From: Bacteroidia bacterium
Lineage (GTDB): Bacteria; Bacteroidota; Bacteroidia; Palsa-965
DNA length: 64,000 bases
Direction of reading: 5' to 3'
NCBI GenBank assembly: GCA_025454955.1
Contig: JALONL010000020.1
Coordinates: 1 to 64,000 of the forward strand
The notes under the pieces were generated by a model. The model saw only the letters and a program-made list of their open reading frames with translations. It had not been told where the DNA came from and did not search any database. This document shows positions 44,890 to 54,495 of this stretch, piece after piece. Positions within the stretch are counted from its first letter, which is position 1. Each line of letters begins with the position of its first letter. The translations under genes were made by a program, and so were the position numbers.

Positions 44890-46599
44890 TTACCACTTGG
44901 CACGCGAAGCGCGTTTGTAGTTGCGGGTGTTGAGTGTTTTGTTTTTCGGATATTTTACTGAATACGAAAGCACCACTTTCACCGATTCGCCGGGAGGAAT
45001 GGTAAGTTTCCAGGTAATCAGGCCGGTGGCCGGATCAAGCACTCCGCCCGTCATGGTTTGGGTTTCCACCACAATTTCGGCATCCTGCGATACCGGAATC
45101 TGGTCAATAAGTTCCACGCTTACCGATGCTTTGCGGGTGTTCTTTACCGTAATTTCATACGAATAACTTTCCTTCTTGGTGGTGCCCGAAGGTTTTTCGG
45201 AATTCATTTCCTTGAGCTTGTTGCGGGTCACGAGCAGTTTTTGGTCGCGGCCAAAGGAAAGATCGAGCGTGTCGTTGGTGCTGCGGGTGTAAATGTATGA
45301 CTGGCCCACGTAGGTGCCGCCAAAATACACATTGGCAGGGCCTTCCACCAGATCGAGTTCTTCCCAGCCGGTAATGCGCGCCATGAGAAAGGCATCGCGG
45401 TCGAGCTTGGGTACGGCGCGGTACTGGAAACTTGCGTTAAGGTTGTAGCTGGTCACATCTACAATGTAAGGCTGCCCGTCGGCCGGAATGTCGTAGGCCG
45501 ATTTGATGTCGAACTCAGCACTGAGTTCCGAAATCTGAATTTCTTCAAACTCAGGGCCTGTGGTGCGTCCGGGTGTGGTCACCTCATCGGCTTCTGCATC
45601 GTAAGCACCTGCATTGGGAATGGGAGCCTGAGCCGAGGGCATATTGTTTCGCAGCGACTGGCTTTCGAGGCTTTGCTGCTGTGCGGGAGCACTGTAGTAG
45701 CCGTAGGCCTGCTGCTTGTAGAGGTAATCGTTGTTCTGGAAATTAAGCACCCAGCGTTCGGGCTGCGGGGCTACGGCGCTTTTCATGGGATCGCCGGTTG
45801 AGAGGCGGAGTTTTACGTCTTTCCAGGCCACGTCGGTACGGTTAAATACCTTGGCGCGGTATTTCAGGTCTATGGGTTTGCCCACATCTTCGGCCACCAG
45901 GTCGTAGCTGGGTGCCCAGCCGGCATTGCTTACCACGTAGCGCAGGGTAATGTCTGAAACTAATTTTACGCCACCGGTTACGTTTACCAGTACGGTAATT
46001 TCGGCCATGGGCGGGTTCTGGTTCGAGGTTTCGCGGTTCAGTTGTGCACTGAGGCGGTTTATGGTTTCGCTCATGCGGTTCTGGCGGCGCTGGAGTTTAA
46101 TAATTTCGGTATTGATTTCGGTAATGCGGCTGCGGTAAAAATCGGCGCTGAGTTTAAGTTCGGCGGCCGATATTCCTTTCTCCGTGCCACTCATGCGCTG
46201 GTTGGCATCGAGCAACTGTTTCTCTTTGGTAAAGGCATCAATTTGCCCGCCCAGAATGCCGTACTGGTCGTTCATCTGATCGAGCGAATCGCTGAGCTGG
46301 CGCACACGCGCATCGCTTTTTATCTGGCCGTACAAATAATCAATACGGTTGCTGATGGCCAGCAATGAAACCGAACCCGATGCCGTAAACTGAATGCTTT
46401 TTGGAATCATGTAAGAAGAAATGCCCACAAACCGCAGTTCATTGCGGCCGGGCTGCAGCGTAATTTGTTTGGAGTGCATTACTTCGGCACCATTCAGATA
46501 TACTATGGCCGATTTAATGTCGGCTTCAATACGCTGTTCGTTTTCGCCGCCCCACATGCACAGGGGCGAAAGCAGCAGCAGGAGAAAGAGTTTTTTCAT
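44890..46599 (-). CDS. DUF4139 / mucoidy-inhibitor-like (MuiA) secreted protein
   Basis: A 569-residue protein with signal MKKLFLLLLLSPLCMWGG. The N-terminal DUF4140 ('SAIVYLNGAEVMHSKQITLQPGRNELRFVGISSYM') leads into a coiled-coil with Glu/Gln/Lys heptads ('DAFTKEKQLLDANQRMSGTEKGISAAELKLSADFYRSRITEINTEIIKLQRRQNRMSETINRLSAQLN') and the DUF4139 beta domain up to a final 'ESVKVVLSYSVKYPKNKTL'. Family members are found in envelope regulation of many bacteria; the exact role is unknown. Two terminators flank it, so it is transcribed alone. Confidence 0.9.
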   Translation of the reverse strand: MKKLFLLLLLSPLCMWGGENEQRIEADIKSAIVYLNGAEVMHSKQITLQPGRNELRFVGISSYMIPKSIQFTASGSVSLLAISNRIDYLYGQIKSDARVRQLSDSLDQMNDQYGILGGQIDAFTKEKQLLDANQRMSGTEKGISAAELKLSADFYRSRITEINTEIIKLQRRQNRMSETINRLSAQLNRETSNQNPPMAEITVLVNVTGGVKLVSDITLRYVVSNAGWAPSYDLVAEDVGKPIDLKYRAKVFNRTDVAWKDVKLRLSTGDPMKSAVAPQPERWVLNFQNNDYLYKQQAYGYYSAPAQQQSLESQSLRNNMPSAQAPIPNAGAYDAEADEVTTPGRTTGPEFEEIQISELSAEFDIKSAYDIPADGQPYIVDVTSYNLNASFQYRAVPKLDRDAFLMARITGWEELDLVEGPANVYFGGTYVGQSYIYTRSTNDTLDLSFGRDQKLLVTRNKLKEMNSEKPSGTTKKESYSYEITVKNTRKASVSVELIDQIPVSQDAEIVVETQTMTGGVLDPATGLITWKLTIPPGESVKVVLSYSVKYPKNKTLNTRNYKRASRAKW

Positions 46600-46643
46600 C
46601 GTGCAATGGAATTAAGTGGATTTTGGAACCGCCCCTATTAGCA

Positions 46644-46667
46644 AAAACCCCGCCAAAGCGGGGTTTT
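46644..46667. terminator. Terminator of the oligopeptide-binding protein gene
   Basis: Stem AAAACCCCGC (46644-46653) with GCGGGGTTTT (46658-46667) and a CAAA loop, between the SBP gene stop (46682) and the DUF4139 start. Confidence 0.85.
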
Positions 46668-46681
46668 ATACGTGATTCAGT

Positions 46682-48469
46682 TTACTTTTTTTCCTGCTCT
46701 TCGGTTTTTGCTTCGCCGGAGGCAGGTTTTTTATCGTTGCCCTTGTCGCCGTCTCTCTTCGGTGTACGATCAATATACACTTCCGAAAAGCTGAAAAGTC
46801 TCAGCGGATTCTGCGAGAAGTTTTTCACGTAATTCTGCATCAGCAGGTAGTTTTCATCGTACCAGAGTACCATTACCGGCGCGTCGTTAATCATTAGCTG
46901 CTCGGCCTGCAGGAAATACTTGTTTGCCTCTTCAATGGTTTTGGCCCTGCGGCCGCTTTCATAGAGTTTGTCGTATTCCGGGTTGCGGTAACGGGTACTG
47001 TTGGGGAACGAAGGCTTTGAAAGACTGTCGGGCACTTCGGCGCCGTAAAACATGAGCAGGAATGTTTTGGGCGAAGGATAATCGGCAGACCAGCCGTCGC
47101 GAAACATTTCGCTGCGGGCATAGTCTTCATCAAGGCGTTTCTGCTCGAACGATACGTTGTTTATTTCAATGTTCACGTTAAGCACCTCGCGCAACTGGTT
47201 CTGGATTTCGGAAGCCACATTGGTATTTCTTGCTCCGCCGCTGTTAATAACCAGCCGCACGTTGGGGAAGTTTTTGCCGCCGGGGTAGCCCGCTTCGGCC
47301 AGCAGTTTGCGGGCCAGTTCGGGGTTGAAATCATAGCCTTTTATTTCCGATGCCTTGTAGCCGGGAATTTCGGGCGGGCAAATGCCGTTAATGCCCGGGC
47401 CGTATGCTTCGCCGCCCAGCACATCATCAATAATGCGGTTGCGGTTTATGGCATAGTTAAACGCCATGCGCACTTTACGGTCGTTGAAAGGTGCACGGGT
47501 GGTGTTAAACTCGTAATACTGTGTAGCCATCTCGGCCGTGTGGCCCAGGTAATACTTGTCTTTAAACTCGGCAATAACCTGCGGCACAAACGATTTCACG
47601 GCGTCGGCATTAAGCCCCCACACAAAATCGAGCTTGTCTTCGCGGAAAAACTCAAGCTCCGAGCTTTTGTTGTTTACATACGTAATATTAATGGTGTCGA
47701 GAAACGGAAGCTGGTTGCCATGCTTGTCGGTTTTAAAGTAACCGGGGTTACGAACCAGTGTAATGGCCGATGAGTCGCCGGCAATAGCGGAAAGCATAAA
47801 AGCCCCCGAACCCACATGCGCTTTGAGGCCGTATTTATCTACCGCTTCTTTTGGAATAATGGCGCATACCGAGGTATTGGCCAGAAGCTGTAAAAACGAA
47901 ATATCAGAATGCACCAGTTTCAACTGAATGGTTTGTGCATCCACCACCTTAATTCCGCTCAGGCTTCCGGCTTTGGCCGAAGCGCCGGCATTGTAAAATG
48001 CATCGGCTCCTTCGAGCAGTCCTTTAAACGTACTGTTGAAATTCTGGTTGGAGGCCGATTTGGTGCAAAGCTGCTCGAACGAATAACGCACATCTTCTGC
48101 CGTAAGTTCGCGGCCTTTTCCGTCGGCAAAGCAGGCATCATCATGAAACTTTACGCCTTTGCGCAGGTGGAAGGTGTACAACGTGCCGCTGGTGTCGGTT
48201 TCCCATTTTTCGGCAATGCTGGGCGCTACCTTTAAGGTAAACGGGTCGAAATTTACAAGTCCGTCGTAAATCTGGCTGGCCACATGCGAGGATGCCAGAT
48301 CGGTAAGCTGCGCCGGGAAAAGAGTTTGAATTTTTTCAGATTCGTTAAAGCGGATTACACCGCCATAAAATCTTCCTCCTTTGGCTTCAGCGGGCTTGCC
48401 CGAAGTGGAGTCGCCGGAACACGAAGCGGCAAATGCTGAAATGGCTACCAGCCATAAAAATGGTCTCAT
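46682..48469 (-). CDS. ABC transporter substrate-binding lipoprotein (SBP_bac_5, OppA-like)
   Basis: A 595-residue periplasmic-side lipoprotein. The signal 'MRPFLWLVAISAFAASCSGD' has an AASC lipobox. It carries the family-5 SBP pattern ('IAEKWETDTSGTLYTFHLRKGVKFHDDACFADGKGRELTAEDVRYSFEQL', 'RAPFNDRKVRMAFNYAINRNRI', 'DGWSADYPSPKTFLLMFYG'). It binds oligopeptides or similar solutes for an ABC importer. No permease or ATPase genes are adjacent, so the transporter is elsewhere or the protein acts alone. C-terminal tail is charged and repetitive (KKPASGEAKTEEQEKK). Confidence 0.92.
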   Translation of the reverse strand: MRPFLWLVAISAFAASCSGDSTSGKPAEAKGGRFYGGVIRFNESEKIQTLFPAQLTDLASSHVASQIYDGLVNFDPFTLKVAPSIAEKWETDTSGTLYTFHLRKGVKFHDDACFADGKGRELTAEDVRYSFEQLCTKSASNQNFNSTFKGLLEGADAFYNAGASAKAGSLSGIKVVDAQTIQLKLVHSDISFLQLLANTSVCAIIPKEAVDKYGLKAHVGSGAFMLSAIAGDSSAITLVRNPGYFKTDKHGNQLPFLDTINITYVNNKSSELEFFREDKLDFVWGLNADAVKSFVPQVIAEFKDKYYLGHTAEMATQYYEFNTTRAPFNDRKVRMAFNYAINRNRIIDDVLGGEAYGPGINGICPPEIPGYKASEIKGYDFNPELARKLLAEAGYPGGKNFPNVRLVINSGGARNTNVASEIQNQLREVLNVNIEINNVSFEQKRLDEDYARSEMFRDGWSADYPSPKTFLLMFYGAEVPDSLSKPSFPNSTRYRNPEYDKLYESGRRAKTIEEANKYFLQAEQLMINDAPVMVLWYDENYLLMQNYVKNFSQNPLRLFSFSEVYIDRTPKRDGDKGNDKKPASGEAKTEEQEKK

Positions 48470-48804
48470 AGGCAAAAATGAGTAGCTGTTTAACTGGGAA
48501 TATTGGTCGAAAGATAGCAATAAGCATGAATAAGATGGGTTTGTTGAAACAAGTTTTTGTTTGGCTGCTCCCCGATTGACCTCTTTCTCTTTCTGGCACG
48601 TTTATGGCAGACTGTCCCTGAGGCTTTAGCAAAAAAAGAAGGCACAACAAACAAAAATCAGGGTTTTTGCGGATATGCCCAACGAAGAAATATTCGGGTT
48701 TGTCTAAAAATATTCCGCTTTTATTTTGAAGTTGTGTCATAAGGTATTAATATTGCCCACCAATACCTGAAAAGCTGAGCCCCTGCATTATGGCTGTTGC
48801 TGAA
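48470..48804. other. 335-nt intergenic region with dyad symmetry
   Basis: Divergent promoters must lie here. A 7-bp inverted repeat AGGTATT/AATACCT (48742-48748 and 48762-48768) lies about 40 nt before the T9SS-like gene. A TATCTTTC near-match box lies on the minus strand near 48511-48518. No gene is supported. Confidence 0.45.
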
Positions 48805-49602
48805 ATGAAAACCCGTTTACTGCTTGTCCTAAGCTGCTTTATCCTGCTGAGCCTGAATGGCTTTGGCCAGGCAATGATACTGCTTGAAGGTACCTACCAG
48901 GGCAAAAATGTGTATGTGCAAAATCCTTTTGCCAGCAACGGCGTGGGCTTTTGTGTGTATGAAGTCCGGGTTAACGATAACGTAACTACCGACGAAATCG
49001 GCTCCAATGCTTTCGAAATTGACCTGCGAAACCACAATCTCAAACCCGGTGATGCAGTGTCAATTAAAATCTTCCACAAAGACGACTGCAAACCCAAAGT
49101 GCTCAATCCCGAAGTACTCCGTGCAAAAAGTACTTACGAAATTGTGGACATGCAGGTCACTTCCGACGAAGTGCTGAAATGGGTAACCAAGGGCGAACAA
49201 GGCAAACTCACCTACGTGATTGAACAATATCGCTGGAACAAATGGGTGAAAATTGGCGAAGTGGAAGGAGTGGGTACACCCGGAAACAACACCTATACAT
49301 TTAAAGTAACTCCCCACTCGGGCGAAAACAAGTTCCGGGTAAAACAGGTGGATTATACCAACCAGCCGCGCATTTCCAAATCGGTTACCTTCATGTCTAA
49401 CCGTAAGGAAATTACCTTCTACCCCACAAAAACCGACAAGGAAATTATTTTCGACGGTGGCGAAACCATGTACGAAATCTTCGATCAGTACGGTGTGATT
49501 GTGAAAAAAGGCTTTGGAAGCAAAATAGATGTTTCCTCGCTGCCCAAGGGAGGTTACTTCCTCAACTACGACAACAAACAGGGCCAGTTCTTTAAGAAAT
49601 AA
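48805..49602 (+). CDS. Secreted protein with T9SS-like C-terminal domain
   Basis: A 265-residue protein with signal MKTRLLLVLSCFILLSLNGFGQ (an ATG at 48790 is also in frame). The middle has an immunoglobulin-like strand pattern ('VYEVRVNDNVTTDEIGSNAFEIDLRNHNLKPGDAVSIKIFHKDDCKP'). The last ~70 residues ('KEITFYPTKTDKEIIFDGGETMYEIFDQYGVIVKKGFGSKIDVSSLPKGGYFLNYDNKQGQFFKK') fit a T9SS type A sorting domain, so it would be exported and attached to the surface. No enzymatic motif. Its own terminator follows. Confidence 0.75.
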   Translation: MKTRLLLVLSCFILLSLNGFGQAMILLEGTYQGKNVYVQNPFASNGVGFCVYEVRVNDNVTTDEIGSNAFEIDLRNHNLKPGDAVSIKIFHKDDCKPKVLNPEVLRAKSTYEIVDMQVTSDEVLKWVTKGEQGKLTYVIEQYRWNKWVKIGEVEGVGTPGNNTYTFKVTPHSGENKFRVKQVDYTNQPRISKSVTFMSNRKEITFYPTKTDKEIIFDGGETMYEIFDQYGVIVKKGFGSKIDVSSLPKGGYFLNYDNKQGQFFKK

Positions 49603-49628
49603 GGTATTGCCCGATAAATTCATACACA

Positions 49629-49661
49629 AACGCCTTTCCGCACTTCGGGAAGGCGTTTTTT
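49629..49661 (+). terminator. Terminator after the T9SS-like gene
   Basis: Stem CGCCTTtCC (49631-49639) with GGgAAGGCG (49647-49655), one G-T pair, then TTTTTT. Confidence 0.8.
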
Positions 49662-49674
49662 ACATGATAAGGCC

Positions 49675-50076
49675 ATGAATAAAATAGAACACATCGGCAT
49701 TGCCGTAAAAAACCTCGCCGATTCCGACGGACTTTTCCAACGCCTTTTCGGCGCGGCACCCTACAAACACGAATCGGTGGAAAGCGAAGGGGTAACCACG
49801 TCGTTTTTTCAAATGGGCGAAAGCAAAATAGAACTGCTCGAAGCCACCCGCCCCGACAGCCCCATTGCCAAATTTATTGAGAAAAAGGGCGAAGGTGTTC
49901 ACCACATCGCATTTGCCGTTGACGATATTCGCGCCGAAATGCGCCGCCTTCAGGCCGAGGGATTTCAACTGCTCAACGAAGAACCCAAAGCCGGAGCCGA
50001 TAATAAATGGGTGTGCTTTTTACATCCCAAAGGCACTAACGGCGTGTTAATTGAACTCTGCCAGGAAAGAAGTTAA
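49675..50076 (+). CDS. mce: Methylmalonyl-CoA epimerase
   Basis: A 133-residue VOC-fold enzyme that interconverts (R)- and (S)-methylmalonyl-CoA in propionyl-CoA metabolism. The two VOC repeats are visible: 'KIEHIGIAVKNLADSDGLFQRLFG' and 'GVHHIAFAVDDIRAEMRRLQAEGFQLL', with H6, H77 and E127 in the expected metal-ligand positions; 'NGVLIELCQ' closes the fold. Length is normal. The mutase genes are not in the window, and it is a single gene after a terminator. Confidence 0.93.
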   Translation: MNKIEHIGIAVKNLADSDGLFQRLFGAAPYKHESVESEGVTTSFFQMGESKIELLEATRPDSPIAKFIEKKGEGVHHIAFAVDDIRAEMRRLQAEGFQLLNEEPKAGADNKWVCFLHPKGTNGVLIELCQERS

Positions 50077-50194
50077 CCGGCCGTACAGCAGCGAAAAATT
50101 GTCACAAAATGCGGCTATTGACAAAATAGTTTTTTCTGGTTTTTGATGGTAGTTACTTGCGTTCAGCCTAAATTAGCCATCTCAAACCTGAACC

Positions 50195-51574
50195 ATGAAA
50201 AAAATCTACACCCTGCTTGCGCTTATACTTGGCGCAGGCTCACTTGCCGCCCAGCAAACAGACGACGGGCGTTTGCACCCCGCAAAACCGGCATCGGCCA
50301 GCCAGAACAGCCAGATGCAGATCACTTCATTCAGTTGCGATTCCACCGGCACTACTTTGGCTGCCGGCAACGGAAACGACGGAATTATGTTTGACGTAAC
50401 CGCCGTACAGAACGTGCGCATCACCTACATTGATGTGGCGCTCGATGGTGCCGGTACCGGTAATATGATGATTTACTACAAATCCGGCACCCATGTAGGC
50501 AGCGAAGGATCGGCTGGCGCATGGACATTCCTCGATTCGGCACACGTAGCCTTTTCGCCCACCGGCTTTGTTCACCTGCCTATTTACATCAATCAGATAG
50601 TGACTGCCGGAAACAGCATTGCCTTTTATGTAACCAGCGATGGGGGTGCACTTGCCGTTGATTATACCAACGGAACTGCCGTAGGTAATATTTACAGCCA
50701 GGATGCCTTTATCCAGATACGCGAAGGCACAGGTATCGATTATCCTTTCGGAGGAACCTTTACGCCGCGGATTCCCAACGTAAATATCAACTACTGCGAT
50801 ATTTCGTCGGTACCCAACTGCTTTACCGATACCACCACCTTTGTAAGCAACAATGGCAACGACGGCAATATGTTCGATGTGCTCATCGGCTCTACCGATG
50901 TAACCCTGCGCCGCTTGTACTGCAATGTAAACGGCACAGGCTGGTGGCATATTTACTACCGCAGCGGAACCTATGTGGGTAACGAATCGTCTTCGGCAGG
51001 CTGGATTCTTTTAGACAGCACCTACATTACCGGTGCCGGATTTGATGTGCCCACGCTTATTCCCATAGACATGGACATTTACGCCCCTGCCGGAAGCACG
51101 GTGGCATTTTACACTACCGGCAATGGCACAGGTGCTGATATCAACTACACCGACGGCACCACCGAAGGAGCCGTGTACAGTTCCAATGCCCACATTTCTA
51201 TTAAAGAAGGTAAAGGAATGACCTGGCCTTTCGGCGGACTGTTTGCTCCCCGCATCTGGAACGGCATTCTCGAATACTGTGTGGGCCCCACCGGAACTGC
51301 CGAAACCATAACCACCACCTCAAACTGGTCGGTGCAGGTAATGCCCAACCCGGCCGGCGAACAGGCCCAGCTTCTGATTACGGCTCCCGCACAGGTAGAA
51401 AATGCTTCGGTACGCATTTTCGATATGAGCGGCCGCGAAGTATTAACCATAGGCGGAATAAACAGCAACCTCGTGCAACTGCCCACCGAACAACTGAGCA
51501 GCGGTGTTTACTTCTGCCAGGTGCGCGATGAAAAGGGCAATATTCTTTGCACCTCAAAATTCGTTCGCCAGTAA
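50195..51574 (+). CDS. T9SS type A secreted protein with a duplicated beta domain
   Basis: A 459-residue protein with signal MKKIYTLLALILGAGSLAAQQ. It carries two tandem ~150-residue domains that match each other ('GNGNDGIMFDVTAVQNVRITYIDV... YYKSGTHVGSEGS... DYPFGGTFTPRI' and 'NNGNDGNMFDVLIGSTDVTLRRLYC... YYRSGTYVGNESS... TWPFGGLFAPRI'), each ended by a Cys. The C-terminal ~80 residues ('NWSVQVMPNPAGEQAQLLITAP... SGVYFCQVRDEKG') form the T9SS sorting domain. An internal duplication and sorting signal suggest a surface adhesin or structural protein. A terminator follows. Confidence 0.85.
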   Translation: MKKIYTLLALILGAGSLAAQQTDDGRLHPAKPASASQNSQMQITSFSCDSTGTTLAAGNGNDGIMFDVTAVQNVRITYIDVALDGAGTGNMMIYYKSGTHVGSEGSAGAWTFLDSAHVAFSPTGFVHLPIYINQIVTAGNSIAFYVTSDGGALAVDYTNGTAVGNIYSQDAFIQIREGTGIDYPFGGTFTPRIPNVNINYCDISSVPNCFTDTTTFVSNNGNDGNMFDVLIGSTDVTLRRLYCNVNGTGWWHIYYRSGTYVGNESSSAGWILLDSTYITGAGFDVPTLIPIDMDIYAPAGSTVAFYTTGNGTGADINYTDGTTEGAVYSSNAHISIKEGKGMTWPFGGLFAPRIWNGILEYCVGPTGTAETITTTSNWSVQVMPNPAGEQAQLLITAPAQVENASVRIFDMSGREVLTIGGINSNLVQLPTEQLSSGVYFCQVRDEKGNILCTSKFVRQ

Positions 51575-51590
51575 ACACTCTTTCAGATAA

Positions 51591-51629
51591 CACAAAAAAG
51601 CGACTTCGTAAAGGGTCGCTTTTTTTGTG
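51591..51629. terminator. Terminator between the two T9SS genes
   Basis: Arms CACAAAAAAGCGAC (51591-51604) and GTCGCTTTTTTTGTG (51615-51629) enclose a 10-nt loop. Confidence 0.85.
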
Positions 51630-51799
51630 AAAGATTGCGGCTGTTTTTGTGGCGTTGAAAATGTGCACAGACTAAATAGAGAGACCTGTTTAGCGCCTGA
51701 TATTCGTTTGCAAACGGATAGCCTGATTTTAATGCCGGTATGAAAAAGCTGCTGTAAATAGGCGTAAATTCACTATTAATTAACGCCACGTTTTACTGC

Positions 51800-54481
51800 A
51801 TGAAAAAACTGCTGCTCTTTGTTGCCCTGTGTGTAGTGAAACTAACCTATGCCCAAACCCTCAACGATTATCGTTCGGTGGCTACCGGGGCATGGGCTAC
51901 ACTTACCACATGGGAAACCTACGACGGCACCGCCTGGGTGGCAGCCACCGTGGTGCCCACCGCAACCAGTGCGCAGGCGATCAACATACGCACAGGGCAT
52001 ACAGTAACCATTGCCGCGGCAATAGCAGGCGGTATCGACCAGACTACGGTGGATGCGGGCGGAACACTCAATACTTCGGGTACCATTGCGCTGAGTGTGG
52101 CCAACGGCACAGGAGTCGATCTCACCATAAACGGCACCTTCGGTGATCTTTCCACAGGTGGCGTAACGTTTACCGGTACATGGCAAATGGGCGCAAACGG
52201 CACGTTCATTAAAACCACAGGCTCTTCCTCAAACAACTGGCAGAATGCCTATCAGGGCGGCATTATCAATATTCCGGCCACCGCATTCTGGATTTTGCGA
52301 AAAATTGGTACGCAAAATCCCGCCCTTTCCACCACCACACCCACAACCGGTGCGGTTTATCCCAACCTCACCATAGAAAACAACACAGGAGCAGCGTGGA
52401 CAACCCCCGCAGGCTCGTCGTTTACCGGCACCACCACACGGGCCACTGTAAAAGGCAACCTCGACATAGGCGGCAGCGGCAGCAACACCGTCGATTTTCT
52501 TTCGTCAAACACATTTAGCTTGTGCATTCTGGTGCAGGGAAATGTAACCATACGCGCCGGGTGCAACTTCCGCAACTATGGCACCGGCATTGAAATTCAG
52601 GGCAACTTAACGGCAAACGGTTCCATGACTTACGACGCTGCCGACGGCCGCCAGTTACTGTTTTCGGGAAGCAATACACAAACTGTAAGCGGCACCGGGG
52701 CATTGGGAATTTATGCGCTGGTGCTCAACAAAACCGGCGGCGGCGTAACACTTAACCGGAGCATTACGGTGGATAATACCGCCACGTTTACCTCGGGTAT
52801 TGTGACTTCCACATCCACCAACCTGTTTATCTGCGCGGCCACCTGCATCGTAAGCGGAGCCTCCAACCTGAGCTTTGTAAGCGGCCCGGTGCGCTACCTC
52901 GGCAATTCGACATTTATCTATCCCATTGGCAAAGGAAGCAGCTACCGCCCGGCCGAAGTAGGTGCATATACCTCGGCGCTTTGGACAGAAACCTTTAACA
53001 ACGGTTGCTCTGCAAACTGTGCTGCAACGGGCTATACCGGCATAAACGGCACCTGGACCCAAACCATTACAGGCACCGAAGGCGCCGACCCCAACCCGTG
53101 GTACGTCAGCTGCGCCGAAAACGGCTATACGGCCGGAGGCTGCGGCACCGGCTGCGTGGGTGCTTCTTCCACGGCCACGCTGGCCTCGCTGCATGTGGGC
53201 TCGGCAGCCTCCGTGCTGGGCGATGCAGGTGCAGCATACTTCTCGGGCGGCTTTTGCGGGCTTTTGGCCTGTCCCACCACCGACCGCCGCATAGAGTCGC
53301 CAACCATTAACTGCACAGGCATTGTAAATCCGGTAGTGTCGTTTACCTACATTGAAAACGGCTCCGGTACCACCGACAATGCCACACTCTGGTATTTCGA
53401 CGGCAGCACCTGGGCACAAATTGCCGATATGCCCAAAACATCGCTTTGCGGCGTACAGGGCTTGTGGACGGCGTTCTCAATTGCATTGCCCGGCTCGGCC
53501 AGCAACAATGCCAATGTGAAAATCGGGTTCCGATGGGTTAACAACGACGATGGTGTGGGCACCGATCCGTCTTTTGCCGTGGACAATTTAACCGTGGGTC
53601 TCACCGAGTACTTTACCGCCGAATATTTCCCCGCCAATCCGCAAACCACATTCAACAACGTACTTGCACCCACCATCGACGCGATAAGCAGTTGTGAGTA
53701 TTGGATTATCGACCGCGCTCCCGGCACCACAGTAAGCGCCACTGTGCGTTTAAGCTGGAGCACGGCCAGTTGCAATGTAACCACGCCCGGCGATATGCTG
53801 GTGGCTCGTTTCGACGGTGCCGTGTGGCAGGATCATGGCAACGGAGGAACCACCGGCAACTCGATTTCGGGCACAGTAGTTTCGGCGGCGGCGGTTACAA
53901 GTTTCAGTCCGTTTACGCTGGCCACCATTCCGCCCACACCGCTGCCGGTGCAGTGGCTTTCGTTTACGGCCGTGTGTGTGAATGCCCGCGCTCAACTTCA
54001 CTGGTCAACTGCGAGCGAGGAAAATAACCGCGGTTTCGAAGTGCTCCGCTCTACCGATGGAAGTGAGTTTTTGCCCATCGGTTTTGTAAACGGAAACGGC
54101 AGTTCGAGCATGCTTCATTATTACGAATTTACAGATGAGCAAACGCCGCAGGGCATGGTGTACTACCGCCTGCGCCAGACCGATTACAACGGGCAATGGG
54201 AACTTAGTCCGGTAGTGGCTGTGAATACCACTGACTGTGCCGGCGAACAATTATCGCTCACCACTGCCGTAATTACCGACGGGCAAATGCTTATTGGCTG
54301 GAATGGCGCGCAACACAACGTTACCGCCGAACTTTTCACGGCCGACGGAGCTTTACTTCACCGTTCGTTTGCCGCGGCCGGTAATGGATTTTTACAGATA
54401 CCGCTCAGTGCATCGTCGGGCATTTACATTGTGCGCCTGAACGATGGAGTAAGCTCGGTTTCAAAAAAGATTATCCGGTAA
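51800..54481 (+). CDS. Large T9SS type A secreted protein
   Basis: An 893-residue extracellular protein with signal MKKLLLFVALCVVKLTYAQ. The N-terminal ~350 residues are a repetitive beta region ('TVTIAAAIAGGIDQTTVDAGGTLNTSGTIALSVANGTGVDLTINGTFG') like a right-handed beta helix. A cysteine-rich MAM/jelly-roll-like module lies near 440-600 ('CGTGCVGASSTATLASLHVGS... VSFTYIENGSGTTDNATLWYFDG'). A fibronectin-like module follows ('LPVQWLSFTAVCVNARAQLHWSTASEENNRGFEVLRSTDG') before the T9SS type A sorting domain ('SSGIYIVRLNDGVSSVSKKIIR'). Probably an adhesin or surface-layer protein. Confidence 0.85.
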   Translation: MKKLLLFVALCVVKLTYAQTLNDYRSVATGAWATLTTWETYDGTAWVAATVVPTATSAQAINIRTGHTVTIAAAIAGGIDQTTVDAGGTLNTSGTIALSVANGTGVDLTINGTFGDLSTGGVTFTGTWQMGANGTFIKTTGSSSNNWQNAYQGGIINIPATAFWILRKIGTQNPALSTTTPTTGAVYPNLTIENNTGAAWTTPAGSSFTGTTTRATVKGNLDIGGSGSNTVDFLSSNTFSLCILVQGNVTIRAGCNFRNYGTGIEIQGNLTANGSMTYDAADGRQLLFSGSNTQTVSGTGALGIYALVLNKTGGGVTLNRSITVDNTATFTSGIVTSTSTNLFICAATCIVSGASNLSFVSGPVRYLGNSTFIYPIGKGSSYRPAEVGAYTSALWTETFNNGCSANCAATGYTGINGTWTQTITGTEGADPNPWYVSCAENGYTAGGCGTGCVGASSTATLASLHVGSAASVLGDAGAAYFSGGFCGLLACPTTDRRIESPTINCTGIVNPVVSFTYIENGSGTTDNATLWYFDGSTWAQIADMPKTSLCGVQGLWTAFSIALPGSASNNANVKIGFRWVNNDDGVGTDPSFAVDNLTVGLTEYFTAEYFPANPQTTFNNVLAPTIDAISSCEYWIIDRAPGTTVSATVRLSWSTASCNVTTPGDMLVARFDGAVWQDHGNGGTTGNSISGTVVSAAAVTSFSPFTLATIPPTPLPVQWLSFTAVCVNARAQLHWSTASEENNRGFEVLRSTDGSEFLPIGFVNGNGSSSMLHYYEFTDEQTPQGMVYYRLRQTDYNGQWELSPVVAVNTTDCAGEQLSLTTAVITDGQMLIGWNGAQHNVTAELFTADGALLHRSFAAAGNGFLQIPLSASSGIYIVRLNDGVSSVSKKIIR

Positions 54482-54495
54482 ACACCCACACGGCA

